Shown: one piece after another, positions 25,741 to 36,300 of the stretch
How positions within the stretch are numbered: position 1 is the first letter of the stretch
How the letters are laid out: each line of letters opens with the position of its first letter
NCBI RefSeq assembly: GCF_030116705.1
Contig: NZ_JAOTIK010000001.1
Location: 682,001-746,000, forward strand
Reading direction: 5' to 3'
Length of the DNA: 64,000 nucleotides
From: Streptomyces sp. ML-6
Lineage (GTDB): Bacteria; Actinomycetota; Actinomycetes; Streptomycetales; Streptomycetaceae
Position numbers and translations under genes: made by a program
The notes under the pieces: generated by a model
Told to the model about the DNA's origin: nothing
Database searches by the model: none
What the model saw: the letters and a program-made list of their open reading frames with translations, nothing else

Positions 25741-26419
25741 CCCGTCCGCCCGCACCCGGTCGTGGCCGCATCCTTCTCCCCCGGTCCGTGGGGTCCGGGA
25801 CCGTCATTGTCCGGCGGCAGGGGGCGTGAAGGCCCGCGCGTACCGTTTCCCGTTCGGCCGCGCGGGAGAACCGCCGGAGGGGTTTTCCGGTCCTTCGCGC
25901 GGGATGCCGAGGAACGGACCCGTGTCGTCGCCGTGGCCGAAGTGGCTGAATACATGTCACGGCACGGGGTACGGGCGCGGGCCGGAGGAGCGATTTCAAG
26001 CCGGTCAATCGACGGGATCTTCGGGGCGGGGGCCGGCCACGGCAAACCGGACGGGAAAACGGGGCGGGCAGCACCGGGGCCGCCAACCGGTCCGGGCGAT
26101 GGGCGGACGGCACGACCGGGCCGCGTACCGTCGGTCGCGGGCGCCTCTGCGGCACAGCGCGCTCGGGTCCGGCGCCTGGAACCGTGCAGCCACGCTCCGT
26201 GAGGGCTTCAGCCCCCTCCGAGACACTGTGATCTTCGACACATCGACCTTTTCGCGCCGCTCGAACACACGTCATACACGTGTCATGGCCATGACTTGCA
26301 GGTGACGGCCGGTGCACACCCGCGCGAGGAGGTCCGGATTGCCGCACCTCGGGGTCTTTGCGGTTCACACCCGCTTAACGCGCGTAGACATCGGCGGCCG
26401 GACGGAGCAACGGGACCTG
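25741..26419. other. Long upstream region of the synthase operon
   Basis: About 680 bases without a convincing gene. Open frames on the plus strand lack ribosome-binding sites and coding-like codon positions. The right half (about 26220-26300) is less GC-rich and contains ACACGT direct repeats and a palindrome, listed separately. The length and this structure suggest control sites for the downstream operon. Confidence 0.5.
26282..26295. promoter_or_regulatory. Palindrome upstream of synthase operon
   Basis: GTCATGGCCATGAC is a perfect 14-base palindrome. It overlaps the end of ACACGTGT (26276-26283), and a direct repeat of ACACGTCAT-like sequence lies just before. It is about 195 bases ahead of the first synthase gene and about 125 ahead of the proposed -35. 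This could be an operator for a regulator outside the cluster; no regulator gene is adjacent. Confidence 0.4.
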
Positions 26420-26448
26420 TTGACCGCACAGAGCCCCACCAGTTAACT
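26420..26448 (+). promoter_or_regulatory. Promoter of the synthase operon
   Basis: TTGACC (26420-26425) and TTAACT (26443-26448) are separated by exactly 17 bases. The expected transcription start near 26455 leaves a leader of about 36 bases before the ATG at 26491, which has AGGAGA five bases upstream. The six genes to 42.7 kb lie on the same strand and may share this promoter. Confidence 0.5.
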
Positions 26449-26490
26449 ACCGCAGATCACGCCCAACGGACCCTCGAATCAGGAGACTTC

Positions 26491-29400
26491 ATGTCGATGC
26501 CGTTATCCGGCGCGCCCTCCGTGCCGTCGGCGCCGGACCTGGTCATCGCGGTGAATCCGCTCCACCGCCCCTCCCCCCGGCTGACCGCGGCGGCGGCCCG
26601 GGCGGGTGCGCTCGGTGTACTGGAGCTGCCCACGGGGGACGCGCGCGGGGCCGGGGAGTTACTGGCCCGTACGGACCGATGGACCCGGGCACCGTTCGGC
26701 GTACGGCTCCGCCCCGGCTGCGTACTGCCGGACGGCGACACCGCCGACTCGCTCCCCGAGGGCGTGGGCACCGTCCTGCTGGCCGATTCCGCCCGCCACC
26801 CCGCCGACTTCCCCGGCCGCCGGGTCCTGGTGGAGGTCACCGATCTGGCCGGAGCCCACGAGGCGGCCCGGGCCGGTGCGCACGGCCTGGTGGTGCGGGG
26901 CCACGAGGGGGGCGGCAGGGTCGGCGAACTGAGCACGTTCATCCTCCTGCAACAGGTCCTGGCCGACGGGGCCTTGGGGCTTCCCGTGTGGGCCTGCGGG
27001 GGCATCGGGCCGCACAGTGCGGCGGCGGCCGTCGCGGGGGGCGCGGCCGGGGTGGTGCTCGACACGCAGCTGGCGCTGTTCGACGAGGCCGAGCTGCCCG
27101 CCGGGATCGCGGACGCCCTGCGCGGACTCGACGGCTCCGAGACCGTGGTGCACCACGGTCGGCGCGTGCTGCGCCGCCGGGGGCCGGGGGCTCCCCGACT
27201 CCCCGACGATCCGGACGAGTTCGCCTCCCGCATCGGCTCGGACGATCTGCGCAGCCAGTTCCTGCCGGTCGGGCAGGACGCCTACCTGGCCGGGTCGTTC
27301 GCCGGACGCTACGCCACTGTCTCCCGGGCGCTGCGGGCGGTCCGCGGCGCCGTGGCCGAGGCGCTGGCCGACGGCTCCCCCGGCGCCGCGCTGGCCGCGG
27401 GCTCGCCCGGTGCCCGGACGCTCGGCACGGACCTGCCCGTCGCCCAGGGCCCGATGACCCGGGTCAGCGACCAGCCGGCGTTCGCCGCGGCCGTGGCGGC
27501 AGGGGGCGGACTGCCGTTCCTGGCACTGGCGTTGGCGGGGCCCGAGCGCACCCGCGCCATGCTGGAGGAGACCCGCTCCCTGCTCGGGGGCGCCGCCTGG
27601 GGCGTCGGCATCCTGGGCTTCGCGGACGACGCCGTGAAGGACGCCCAGCTGGAAGTGGTCCGTGAGCTGCGGCCCTCGCACGCGATCATCGCGGGCGGCA
27701 GGCCCGCGCAGGCCGCCGCCCTGGAGGCCGAGGGCATCACCACCTTCCTGCACGTGCCGTCGCCGGGGCTGTTGCGGCAGTTCCTGGCGGCCGGGGCGCG
27801 CCGGTTCATCTTCGAGGGCTCGGAGTGCGGCGGTCACGTGGGCCCGCGCGGCAGCTTCCCGCTGTGGCAGGCGCAGACCGAGGTGCTGCTCGACTTCCTG
27901 GCCGAGTCCGGCGGACGGGGCGCGCAGGAGCTGACCGTGCTCTTCGCGGGCGGCATCCACGACGAGCGGTCGGCGGCGATGGCGGCGGCCCTGGCCGCCC
28001 CGCTGACCCGGGCCGGGGTGGGCTTCGGCGTGCTGATGGGCACGGCGTACCTGTTCACCGAGGAGGCCGTGACCGCCGGGGCGATCCAGCCGCTGTACCA
28101 GCGCCAGGTGATCGCCGCGGACCGCACCGACCTGCTGGAGACGGCTCCCGGGCACGCCACCCGCTGCGCGCACTCCGCGATCACCCGGGACTTCGCGGCC
28201 CTCAAGAACGGGCTGCGCGAGCAGGGGGTGCCCGACCGGGAGGCCTGGGAGCAGCTGGAGCGGTTCAACGTGGGCCGGCTGCGGCTGGCGTCCAAGGGCA
28301 TCGAGCGGGTCGGCGACGAACTGCTGACGGTGAACGAGGACCGCCAGGCGCACGAGGGCATGTTCATGGCCGGCGAGGTGGTGGTGCTGCGGCACGGCAC
28401 GACCGACGTGGCGGCCCTGCACGCCTCGGTGACCGAGGGCGCGAACCGTCTGCTGCGGGAGCGCTCCACCGTTCCCGACGCGCCCGCCGAGGAGCCCGCG
28501 CCGCTGCGGATCGCGGTGATCGGCATGGCCGGCATGTTCCCGGGCGCGGCCGATCTGACCGAGTTCTGGGCCAACGTCCTGTCCGGCGAGGACTGCGTGT
28601 CGGAGGTCCCGGCGGACCGCTGGGACCCGGAGGTGTACTACGCGCCGGACGGCGACGGCGAACGCACCCCGTCCCGCTGGGGCGGTTTCCTGCCCGAGAT
28701 CCCCTTCGACCCGCTGGTGTACGGCATCCCGCCGGCCTCGCTCACCAGCATCGAACCGGTGCAGCTGCTGGCGCTCGAGGCGGCCCGCCGGACGCTGGTG
28801 GACGCCGGGTACGACGCGCCGGGCACCGACCACCGCCGCACCTCGGTGATCTTCGGGGCGGAGGCGGGCAGCGACCTGTCCAACGCGACGACGCTGCGCA
28901 CGGTGCTGCCCGCGTACACCGGGAGCGTCCCGGCCGGTCTCGACGAGCAGTTGCCGAAGCTGACCGAGGACTCCTTCCCGGGCATGCTGGCCAACGTCAT
29001 CGCGGGCCGCATCGCCAACCGGCTCGACCTGGGCGGCACCAACTACACGGTGGACGCCGCCTGCGCCTCCTCGCTGACCGCGGTGGACGCGGCCTGCAAG
29101 GAGCTGGTCGGCGGCACCAGCGACCTGGTGCTGTGCGGCGGTGCCGACCTGCACAACGGCATCAACGACTTCCTGCTGTTCTCCTCGGTGCACGCGCTCT
29201 CCCCCTCGGGCCGCTCGGCCACCTTCGACAGCTCCGCCGACGGCATCGCGCTCGGCGAGGGCGTGGGCTGCGTGGCGCTGAAGCGGCTCGCCGACGCAGA
29301 GCGCGACGGCGACCGGATCTACGCCGTCATCGACGGGGTGGGCAGCGCGAGCGACGGCCGGGCCCTGGGGCTGACCGCGCCCCGCCCCGAGGGCCAGCGC

Positions 29401-32400
29401 GCGGCGCTGGAGCGGGCGTACACGGGGGCGGGCGTCTCCCCCGCCGAGGTCGGCCTCATCGAGGCGCACGGCACCGGCACCGTCGTCGGCGACCGTACCG
29501 AACTCACCACGCTCACCAAGTTCTTCACCGAGTCCGGTGCGTTGCCCGGCAGTTGTGCGGTCGGTTCGGTCAAGTCGCAGATCGGGCACACCAAGTGCGC
29601 GGCGGGCATGGCCGGTCTGATCAAGACGGCGCTCGCCCTCCACCACGGGATCAGGCCGCCGACCCTGCATGTCCGCGAGCCCAACCCGGCCTGGGAGAAG
29701 GAGTCGAGCCCGTTCTTCTTCCACTCCGAGGCCAGTCCGTGGCCGGTGGAGCCGGCCGGGCGGATCGCCGGGGTCAGCGCCTTCGGTTTCGGCGGCACCA
29801 ACTTCCACGTGGTGCTGCGCGCCCACGAGCAGGCGCCGGCGCCCCACACGCTGGACGGCTGGCCCGCCGAGCTGTTCGTGTTCCGCGGCAGGGACGAGGA
29901 GACCGCCGCCCGTTCCGTACGGCGCCTGCTCGACCTGCTGGAGCGGGGCGGGACCTGGCGGCTGCGGGACCACGCCCGGCACGCCGCGCTCCGTGCCGAC
30001 CGGGCGGCGCTGAACGGGGAGCCCGTCCGGTACGCGGTGGTGGCCGAATCGCTCGAGGCGCTGCCCGGCCTGCTGGGGCGTGCCGTCTCCGGTGAACACG
30101 CCCCCGAGGACGGCGTGTTCGTCGCGGCACGGGAGCAGGAGGGCCTGTACGAGGGCGCGGGGACCGTCCCCGCCGAGGCGCTGGCGTTCCTCTTCCCGGG
30201 CCAGGGCAGCCAGCGGCCGGGCATGCTGGCGGACCTCTTCGTCGCCTTCCCCGAGCTGCACCGCTACCTCCACCTCGGTGCCGAGTGGGCCGGGGCGCTC
30301 CATCCGCCCACCGCCTTCGACGCGGACACGAAGGCCGGGCAGCTGGCCAGGATCACCGACACGGCCGTGGCGCAGCCCGCGCTCGGCATCGTGGAGCTGG
30401 CCGCGGCCGATCTGCTCGGCAGCCTGGGGGTGCGGCCCGCGATGGCGGCGGGGCACAGCTACGGCGAGCTGGCGGCCCTGGGCGCCGCCGGGGTGTTCGC
30501 GCCGGAGGACCTGCTGGCGGCGAGCGCCGCGCGCGCCACGGCGATCCTCGGCGCGGTCGACGGCGGCGACCCGGGGGCGATGGCGGCCGTGAACGCCTCC
30601 GCGGAGCGGATCGAGGAGGTGCTGCGGCTGGCCGGCCTGCACGGCGACGTCGTCACCGCCAACCACAACTCGCCGCGGCAGACCGTCATCTCGGGCCCGA
30701 CCGAGTCGGTGGAGGCGGCCTGTGCCGCGTTGCGGGACGCCGGCCGCTCGGCCAAGCGGCTCCAGGTGGCCTGCGCCTTCCACAGTCCGGTGTTGTCGGG
30801 CGCGGGCGACGCCTTCGCCGGGCACCTGGCACGGGTCGCGCTGCATCCGCCCGCCTTCGACGTGTGGGCGAACCGGACCGCCGCGCGCTATCCGGCCGCG
30901 CCCGAGGACATCCGTGCGTCGCTGGCCGCGCAGATCGAGGCCCCGGTGCGGTTCACCGAGCAGATCGAGGCCATGTACGAGGCGGGGGCCAGGGTCTTCG
31001 CCGAGGTCGGCCCCGGCCGGATGATGTCGCGGCTGGTGGACACGATCCTCAAGGACCGGCCGCACCGCACCGTACCCGTGGCCGCCGACCACCGGGGCGG
31101 TCTGCGGGGACTGCTCGACGCCCTGGCCCGGCTCGCGGTCCTCGGCGTCGACGTGCGCCTCGCCCGGCTCGTCCAGGGCCGGGACACCGTCGACCCCGAG
31201 ACCGCCACCGCGCCGCGCGCCGCGGGCTGGACGGTCGACGGCCATCTGCTGCGCCGCGCCGACGGCACCATCCCGTCGGGCGCCCTCCATCCCCCCACCC
31301 AGATATCGGAGTCGGTCGTGTCGGATCATTTCCACAACAACGGTTCCCTGTCCGGCCCCGACGCCCTGATCGCGGAGTTCCTCCGCAGCAGCCGGGACAT
31401 GGTCGCCGCCCAGCGCGACGTGCTGCTGCGCTATCTGGGCGGGGCGGACACCGGCCACGCGGCGGCGCCCCCGGTGCCGACCGCCCCGGTGTACGCGCAG
31501 ACCGTGGCGTACGAGCCGGCGCAGCCCGCCCCTGCGCTCCCGGCTCCCGCCGCCCCCGAGGCGGTGGCCGTGGCTCCCGCGCCCGCCACGGACCGGGAGA
31601 GCGTGCTCGAGACCGTCCTCGGTGTCGTCGCGGACCGCACCGGTTACCCGGTCGACATGATCGAGCCCGAGCTGGACCTGGAGGCCGACCTCAGCGTCGA
31701 CTCCATCAAGCGCGCCGAGATAGCGGGCGAACTCGCCACCCGGCTCGGTCTGCCCACCGACACCCCCGAGGGGCTCGACCGCCTCAGCTCCGCCCGCACC
31801 GCCGCCGCCCTCACCGGTCTCCTCGTCGAGGCGCTCGGGGCCGGTACGCCGGAGGCCGGGGCCGGGTCGGCGGCCCCCGCACCGGCTCCTGCGTCGGCTC
31901 CCGCGCCGGCCCGGCCCGAGGCGGTCGAGCCGGAGATCATCGCCCCCGTGCGGCTGGAGTTCACCGAGGAGGTGCTGCCCGAGGTGACCGCCGCGGTGCC
32001 GGCCGGGGCCCGGGTGCTGCTGCTCGGCGGCGGTGCGCTTGCCGAGGCGCTGGCGGACCGGCTGCGGGCGGCGGGCGCCGAGCCGGTGATCTCCGACGAC
32101 GTGCCCGACGAGATCCCCGGCACCGTGTACTGGCTGGGCGCCCTGGACGCCGACACCCCACCGCTGCCGGACGCCCTGCCGCTGTTCCAGAAGGTGCTCG
32201 CGGCGACCCCCGCCCGGCTGGTCGCGGTGGAGCGGCGGACCGTGGGCGCGGCCAGTGGTCTGCGCGGCTTCTTCCGTACGGTCTCCCGCGAGTACCCCGA
32301 ATGCGCCGCGACCCTGCTGGAGGTGGCGGAGGGTGCCGACGCCGGGGCCGTCGCCGACGCCCTGTTCGTCGAGGCCGCGGCCACGGACCGGGAGCCGGTC

Positions 32401-33366
32401 GTGCTCACCGACAGAACGGTCCGGCGCGCGCTGCGGCTGACCCCCACCGGGCTGGGCGCGCTCGCCGAGACCGGGGCGGGCCCCGCCGGGGACGGCGTGG
32501 CGGAGGCGGAGGCCGTCGGTCTCGACCGGGAGGCCGTGGTGCTGCTGGTGGGCGGCGCGCGCGGCATCACCGCCCGGTTCGCCCGGACACTGGCCGCCAC
32601 CAGTCGCTGCCGGCTGGTCCTCATGGGCCGCACCCCGGTGCCGTCGGAGGCCGAGGACCCGGCGACGGCGTCCGCGCAGGGGCGCGACGCGTTGCGCCGC
32701 GCGCTGCTGGCGACGGGGCTGACGCAGCCCGCCGAGATCGAGCGCAGGCTGAACTCCCTGCTGTCGGCCCGTGAGGTGCGCGACACACTGCGGGAGTTGC
32801 GGGAGCTGGGCAGCGACGCCCGGTACCACTGCGTGGACGTGCTGGACACCGAGGCCGTCAGCACCACGGTGAAGGAGGTGCACCGGGAGTACGGGCGGCT
32901 GGACGGGGTCGTCCACGCGGCCGGTGTCATCGAGGACAAGCTGATCGCGGAGAAGACCGCCGTCTCCTTCGACCGGGTCTTCTCCACCAAGGTGCAGGGG
33001 GCCAGGGCCGTGCTGGACGCGGTGGACTCGCTGCCCTCCGGGCCCCGTTTCGCGGTGCTCTTCGGCAGCATCGCGGCGGCCCTGGGCAACCGCGGCCAGT
33101 GCGACTACGCCGCGGCCAACGACGCCCTGGAGGAGCTGGGCCGCCGGTGGACCAGGCCCGGCCGGCGCGGGTTCACCGTGCACTGGGGGCCCTGGGCCGC
33201 GGCGGAGACCGGCGGCGGCATGGTGACCCCCGAACTGATGCGCTCGTACGCGGCCCGCGGGATCAAGCTGATCGACCCGGACGAGGGCCCGCTGAGCCTG
33301 CTGCGGGAACTGGCCTGGGGCCTGCCGGAGACGCACGCCACGGTCTACACCGCCTCGGGCTGGTGA
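26491..33366 (+). CDS. Iterative type I synthase subunit A: NMO-like, KS, AT, ACP, KR (PUFA-synthase-like)
   Basis: The protein has 2291 residues. Residues about 15-260 and 313-600 form two nitronate-monooxygenase/PfaD-like flavin barrel segments (second: LPVAQGPMTRVSD, SECGGHVGPRG). The KS spans 671-1115 with C858 (DAACASS), H993 (EAHGTGT) and H1033. The AT spans about 1233-1540 with S1323 (GHSYGE) and malonyl-binding R1348. The ACP serine is S1738 in the PUFA-type motif VDSIKR. The KR at about 2014-2285 has GGARGIT, S2193 and Y2206. Ala/Pro linkers separate domains. No DH is present; that is on the next protein, coupled by a GTGA overlap. Such proteins build fatty or polyene chains iteratively. 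PUFA-synthase ancestry is clear, but the product is unknown and one ACP is fewer than EPA/DHA systems carry. Confidence 0.93.
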   Translation: MSMPLSGAPSVPSAPDLVIAVNPLHRPSPRLTAAAARAGALGVLELPTGDARGAGELLARTDRWTRAPFGVRLRPGCVLPDGDTADSLPEGVGTVLLADSARHPADFPGRRVLVEVTDLAGAHEAARAGAHGLVVRGHEGGGRVGELSTFILLQQVLADGALGLPVWACGGIGPHSAAAAVAGGAAGVVLDTQLALFDEAELPAGIADALRGLDGSETVVHHGRRVLRRRGPGAPRLPDDPDEFASRIGSDDLRSQFLPVGQDAYLAGSFAGRYATVSRALRAVRGAVAEALADGSPGAALAAGSPGARTLGTDLPVAQGPMTRVSDQPAFAAAVAAGGGLPFLALALAGPERTRAMLEETRSLLGGAAWGVGILGFADDAVKDAQLEVVRELRPSHAIIAGGRPAQAAALEAEGITTFLHVPSPGLLRQFLAAGARRFIFEGSECGGHVGPRGSFPLWQAQTEVLLDFLAESGGRGAQELTVLFAGGIHDERSAAMAAALAAPLTRAGVGFGVLMGTAYLFTEEAVTAGAIQPLYQRQVIAADRTDLLETAPGHATRCAHSAITRDFAALKNGLREQGVPDREAWEQLERFNVGRLRLASKGIERVGDELLTVNEDRQAHEGMFMAGEVVVLRHGTTDVAALHASVTEGANRLLRERSTVPDAPAEEPAPLRIAVIGMAGMFPGAADLTEFWANVLSGEDCVSEVPADRWDPEVYYAPDGDGERTPSRWGGFLPEIPFDPLVYGIPPASLTSIEPVQLLALEAARRTLVDAGYDAPGTDHRRTSVIFGAEAGSDLSNATTLRTVLPAYTGSVPAGLDEQLPKLTEDSFPGMLANVIAGRIANRLDLGGTNYTVDAACASSLTAVDAACKELVGGTSDLVLCGGADLHNGINDFLLFSSVHALSPSGRSATFDSSADGIALGEGVGCVALKRLADAERDGDRIYAVIDGVGSASDGRALGLTAPRPEGQRAALERAYTGAGVSPAEVGLIEAHGTGTVVGDRTELTTLTKFFTESGALPGSCAVGSVKSQIGHTKCAAGMAGLIKTALALHHGIRPPTLHVREPNPAWEKESSPFFFHSEASPWPVEPAGRIAGVSAFGFGGTNFHVVLRAHEQAPAPHTLDGWPAELFVFRGRDEETAARSVRRLLDLLERGGTWRLRDHARHAALRADRAALNGEPVRYAVVAESLEALPGLLGRAVSGEHAPEDGVFVAAREQEGLYEGAGTVPAEALAFLFPGQGSQRPGMLADLFVAFPELHRYLHLGAEWAGALHPPTAFDADTKAGQLARITDTAVAQPALGIVELAAADLLGSLGVRPAMAAGHSYGELAALGAAGVFAPEDLLAASAARATAILGAVDGGDPGAMAAVNASAERIEEVLRLAGLHGDVVTANHNSPRQTVISGPTESVEAACAALRDAGRSAKRLQVACAFHSPVLSGAGDAFAGHLARVALHPPAFDVWANRTAARYPAAPEDIRASLAAQIEAPVRFTEQIEAMYEAGARVFAEVGPGRMMSRLVDTILKDRPHRTVPVAADHRGGLRGLLDALARLAVLGVDVRLARLVQGRDTVDPETATAPRAAGWTVDGHLLRRADGTIPSGALHPPTQISESVVSDHFHNNGSLSGPDALIAEFLRSSRDMVAAQRDVLLRYLGGADTGHAAAPPVPTAPVYAQTVAYEPAQPAPALPAPAAPEAVAVAPAPATDRESVLETVLGVVADRTGYPVDMIEPELDLEADLSVDSIKRAEIAGELATRLGLPTDTPEGLDRLSSARTAAALTGLLVEALGAGTPEAGAGSAAPAPAPASAPAPARPEAVEPEIIAPVRLEFTEEVLPEVTAAVPAGARVLLLGGGALAEALADRLRAAGAEPVISDDVPDEIPGTVYWLGALDADTPPLPDALPLFQKVLAATPARLVAVERRTVGAASGLRGFFRTVSREYPECAATLLEVAEGADAGAVADALFVEAAATDREPVVLTDRTVRRALRLTPTGLGALAETGAGPAGDGVAEAEAVGLDREAVVLLVGGARGITARFARTLAATSRCRLVLMGRTPVPSEAEDPATASAQGRDALRRALLATGLTQPAEIERRLNSLLSAREVRDTLRELRELGSDARYHCVDVLDTEAVSTTVKEVHREYGRLDGVVHAAGVIEDKLIAEKTAVSFDRVFSTKVQGARAVLDAVDSLPSGPRFAVLFGSIAAALGNRGQCDYAAANDALEELGRRWTRPGRRGFTVHWGPWAAAETGGGMVTPELMRSYAARGIKLIDPDEGPLSLLRELAWGLPETHATVYTASGW

Positions 33367-36300
33367 CAGGCGTGGGCGCACGCACACCGGTCGCCATCGT
33401 CGGCATGGACGCCTTCTTCCCGGGCGCCACCGATCTGGACGCCTACTGGCGCAACATCGTCGGCGGGGTGGACGCCATCACCCAGGTGCCGGACGACGGC
33501 TGGGACGCCGGTTTCTACGCACCGGGCGCCACCGGCGGGGACCGGCGCAGCGACCGGATCTACTGCCGGCGCGGCGGGTTCGTGGACCGGACGGCCGAGT
33601 TCGACGTGGCCCGGTTCGGGATCATGCCGTCGTCGGTGGCGGGCACCGAGCCGGACCAGCTGATCGCCCTGGAGGTGGCACACCGCTCGCTCCAGGACGC
33701 GGGGGGCACCGATGTGCTGCCGTCCGCGCGGGAACGGGCCGGGATCGTGCTGGGCCGCGGCGGCTATCTGACGCCCGGCCTGGTCCGCCTGGACCAACGG
33801 GTGCGCACCGCGCACCAGTTGGTCCGGACGCTGGGCGAGCTCGCCCCGCAGCTCGGCGCCGACCAGCTGGAGCGGGTGCGGGCGGCGTTCACCGAGCAGC
33901 TCGGCCCCGAGCAGCCGGAGTCCGCGATCGGGCTCGTGCCGAACCTGGTGGCCTCCCGGGTCGCCAACCGGCTCGACCTGCGCGGACCCGCGTACACGGT
34001 CGACGCGGCGTGCGCGTCCTCGCTGATCGCGGTCGACCACGCGGTGCGCGAACTGGTCTCCGGGCGCTGCGACCTGATGCTGGCGGGTGGGGTGCATCAC
34101 TGCCACGACATCACGCTGTGGAGCGTCTTCAACCAGCTCGGGGCGCTCTCCCCCTCCGAGCGGATCCGCCCCTTCCACCAGGGCGCGGACGGGGTGCTGA
34201 TCGGCGAGGGCACCGGGGTGGTCGTCCTGAAGCGGCTCGCCGACGCCGAACGGGACGGGGACCGAATCTACGCCGTGGTCACCGGCACCGGGGTGGCCGG
34301 CGACGGCCGTTCGGCCAGTCTGCTCGCCCCGGACCCGGGCGGCCAGGTCCGGGCGGTGCGCCAGGCGTGGCAGGCCGCCGGGCTCGACCCCCGGGCCGCC
34401 GGTTCGATCGGTCTGCTGGAGGCGCACGGCACCGCGACCCCGGCCGGAGACAAGGCCGAACTCGCCACGCTCGCCGAGGTGTTCGGCCCTTCCGGGGAGG
34501 GCGAGCGGGCGGTCATCGGCTCGGTGAAGTCGATGATCGGGCACACGATGCCCGCCGCCGGAATCGCCGGTCTGATCAAGGCGGCGCTGGCGGTGCACCA
34601 CGGGGTGCTGCCTCCGACGCTGCACTGCGAGGACCCGCATCCGGCGCTCGCGGACACCCGGTTCGCCCCGTTGGCGAAGGCGCGCCCCTGGCAGGACCCG
34701 GCGGGCGGTGCGCCGCGCCGGGCGGGGGTGAACGCGTTCGGCTTCGGCGGCATCAACGCCCACGTGGTGCTGGAGCAGCCGGCTACGGCCGCGCCCCGGA
34801 CGGCGGGCCGGGTGACGGTGAGCGAGCCGGAGCGGGTGCTGCGGCTGGCCGCCGACACGGTCGACGAACTGGCCGGGCTGCTGGCCGCCGACGACGCCTC
34901 GGTCCTGGCCGCGGGCCGGGACGAGCGGGCCCCGGGCGGCGGTCCGGTGCGGCTGGGCATCGTCGACCCGACCGGGCGCAGGCTGAAGCTGGCCCGCCGG
35001 GCCGTGGCCAAGGGCGTGCCCTGGCGGGGCCGTACCGACGTGTGGTTCACTCCACGTCCGGTGCTGGGGGCCGGCGGCCGGACCGTGTTCGTCTTCCCCG
35101 GCCTGGAGGCCGAATTCACCCCGCGTGTCGAGGAGTTGGCCGCCCGTTTCGGACTTTCCTGGACTTTCGGCTCCGACGCGCGCGTCGGTGACGTGGGGCG
35201 GCACGGCACCGCCGTCTTCCAGCTGGGCCGGTTGCTGGACACCGCGCTGCGCCGGGTGGGCGTGGTCCCGGACGCCGTCGCCGGGCACAGCGTGGGCGAG
35301 TGGACGGCGATGGCCTGCGGCGGCATCCACGCGGCCGACGAGGTCGACGCGTTCCTCTCGGCCTTCGATCCGGACGCGTTGCGCGTGCCGGGCGTTGCCT
35401 TCGGGGTGCTGGGCATGTCCGCGCAGCGGGTGCTGGAGGAGCTCGGGGACCGCGAGGACGTGGTGCTCTCGCACGACAACGCGCCGCAGCAGTCGATGAT
35501 CTGCGGCCCCGAGGAGGCGGTGGCCGAGCTCGTGCACCGCTTCCGCTCCCAGGGGGTCATCTGCCAGGTGCTGCCCTTCCGTTCCGGTTTCCACACCCCG
35601 CTGCTCGCACCGTACCTGGGGCCGATCCGCGCGGCCGCCGAACGCTACTCGCTGCACCCGCAGACCACCCCGGTCTGGTCCGCGACGACCGCCGCGCCCT
35701 TCCCGGCCGAGGCGGACGCGGTGCGCGAACTGTTCGTACGCCATCTGCTGGAGCCCGTCCGCTTCCGGCAGACGGTGCTCGCACTGCACGAGGCCGGGTT
35801 CCGGGCCTTCGTGCAGCTCGGCGCGGGCCAGCTCGGCTCGCTCATCGACGACACCCTCGCCGGGCGGGACCGGCTGGTCGTCTCCGCGCACTCCACCTCA
35901 CACGACAGCCTGGCGCAGCTGCGCCGGGTGGTGACCGCGCTGTGGACGGAGGGGGCCGCCCCCGACGTCACCCCGCTGCTCGCTCCCGGCACGGCCGGGG
36001 CCGGTGCCCCGGTGGCGGTGCGCGCCGCGCGCCCCGGCCGTCCGGGGGTGCGGCTGGACCTCGGCGGGGCGCTGGTGTCGCTGCCCGCGCGGGAACACGG
36101 CCTGCTCGCCCGGACCTCCGGGGCCGGTCTCGGTGCCGGTCTCGGGGCCGGTCTCGGGGCCGGTGTCGCCGCGCCGGTTCCCGGTACGCCGGGCGACCCG
36201 CTGAGCGCCGAACTGTCCGCGCTGCTCGACGACACCGCGTCGGTGGCCAGAGAACTCATCGGTGCCCGCGCTCTCGCCCGTCGCGCCCCCGCCGCCCGGC

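Noticed and set aside
26659..33387. A 2242-codon open frame on the minus strand opposite the first synthase
   Set aside because: Long antisense frames are expected in GC-rich DNA. The frame has no ribosome-binding site, domain match or coding-like third-position pattern, while the plus strand encodes clear KS, AT, ACP and KR domains.
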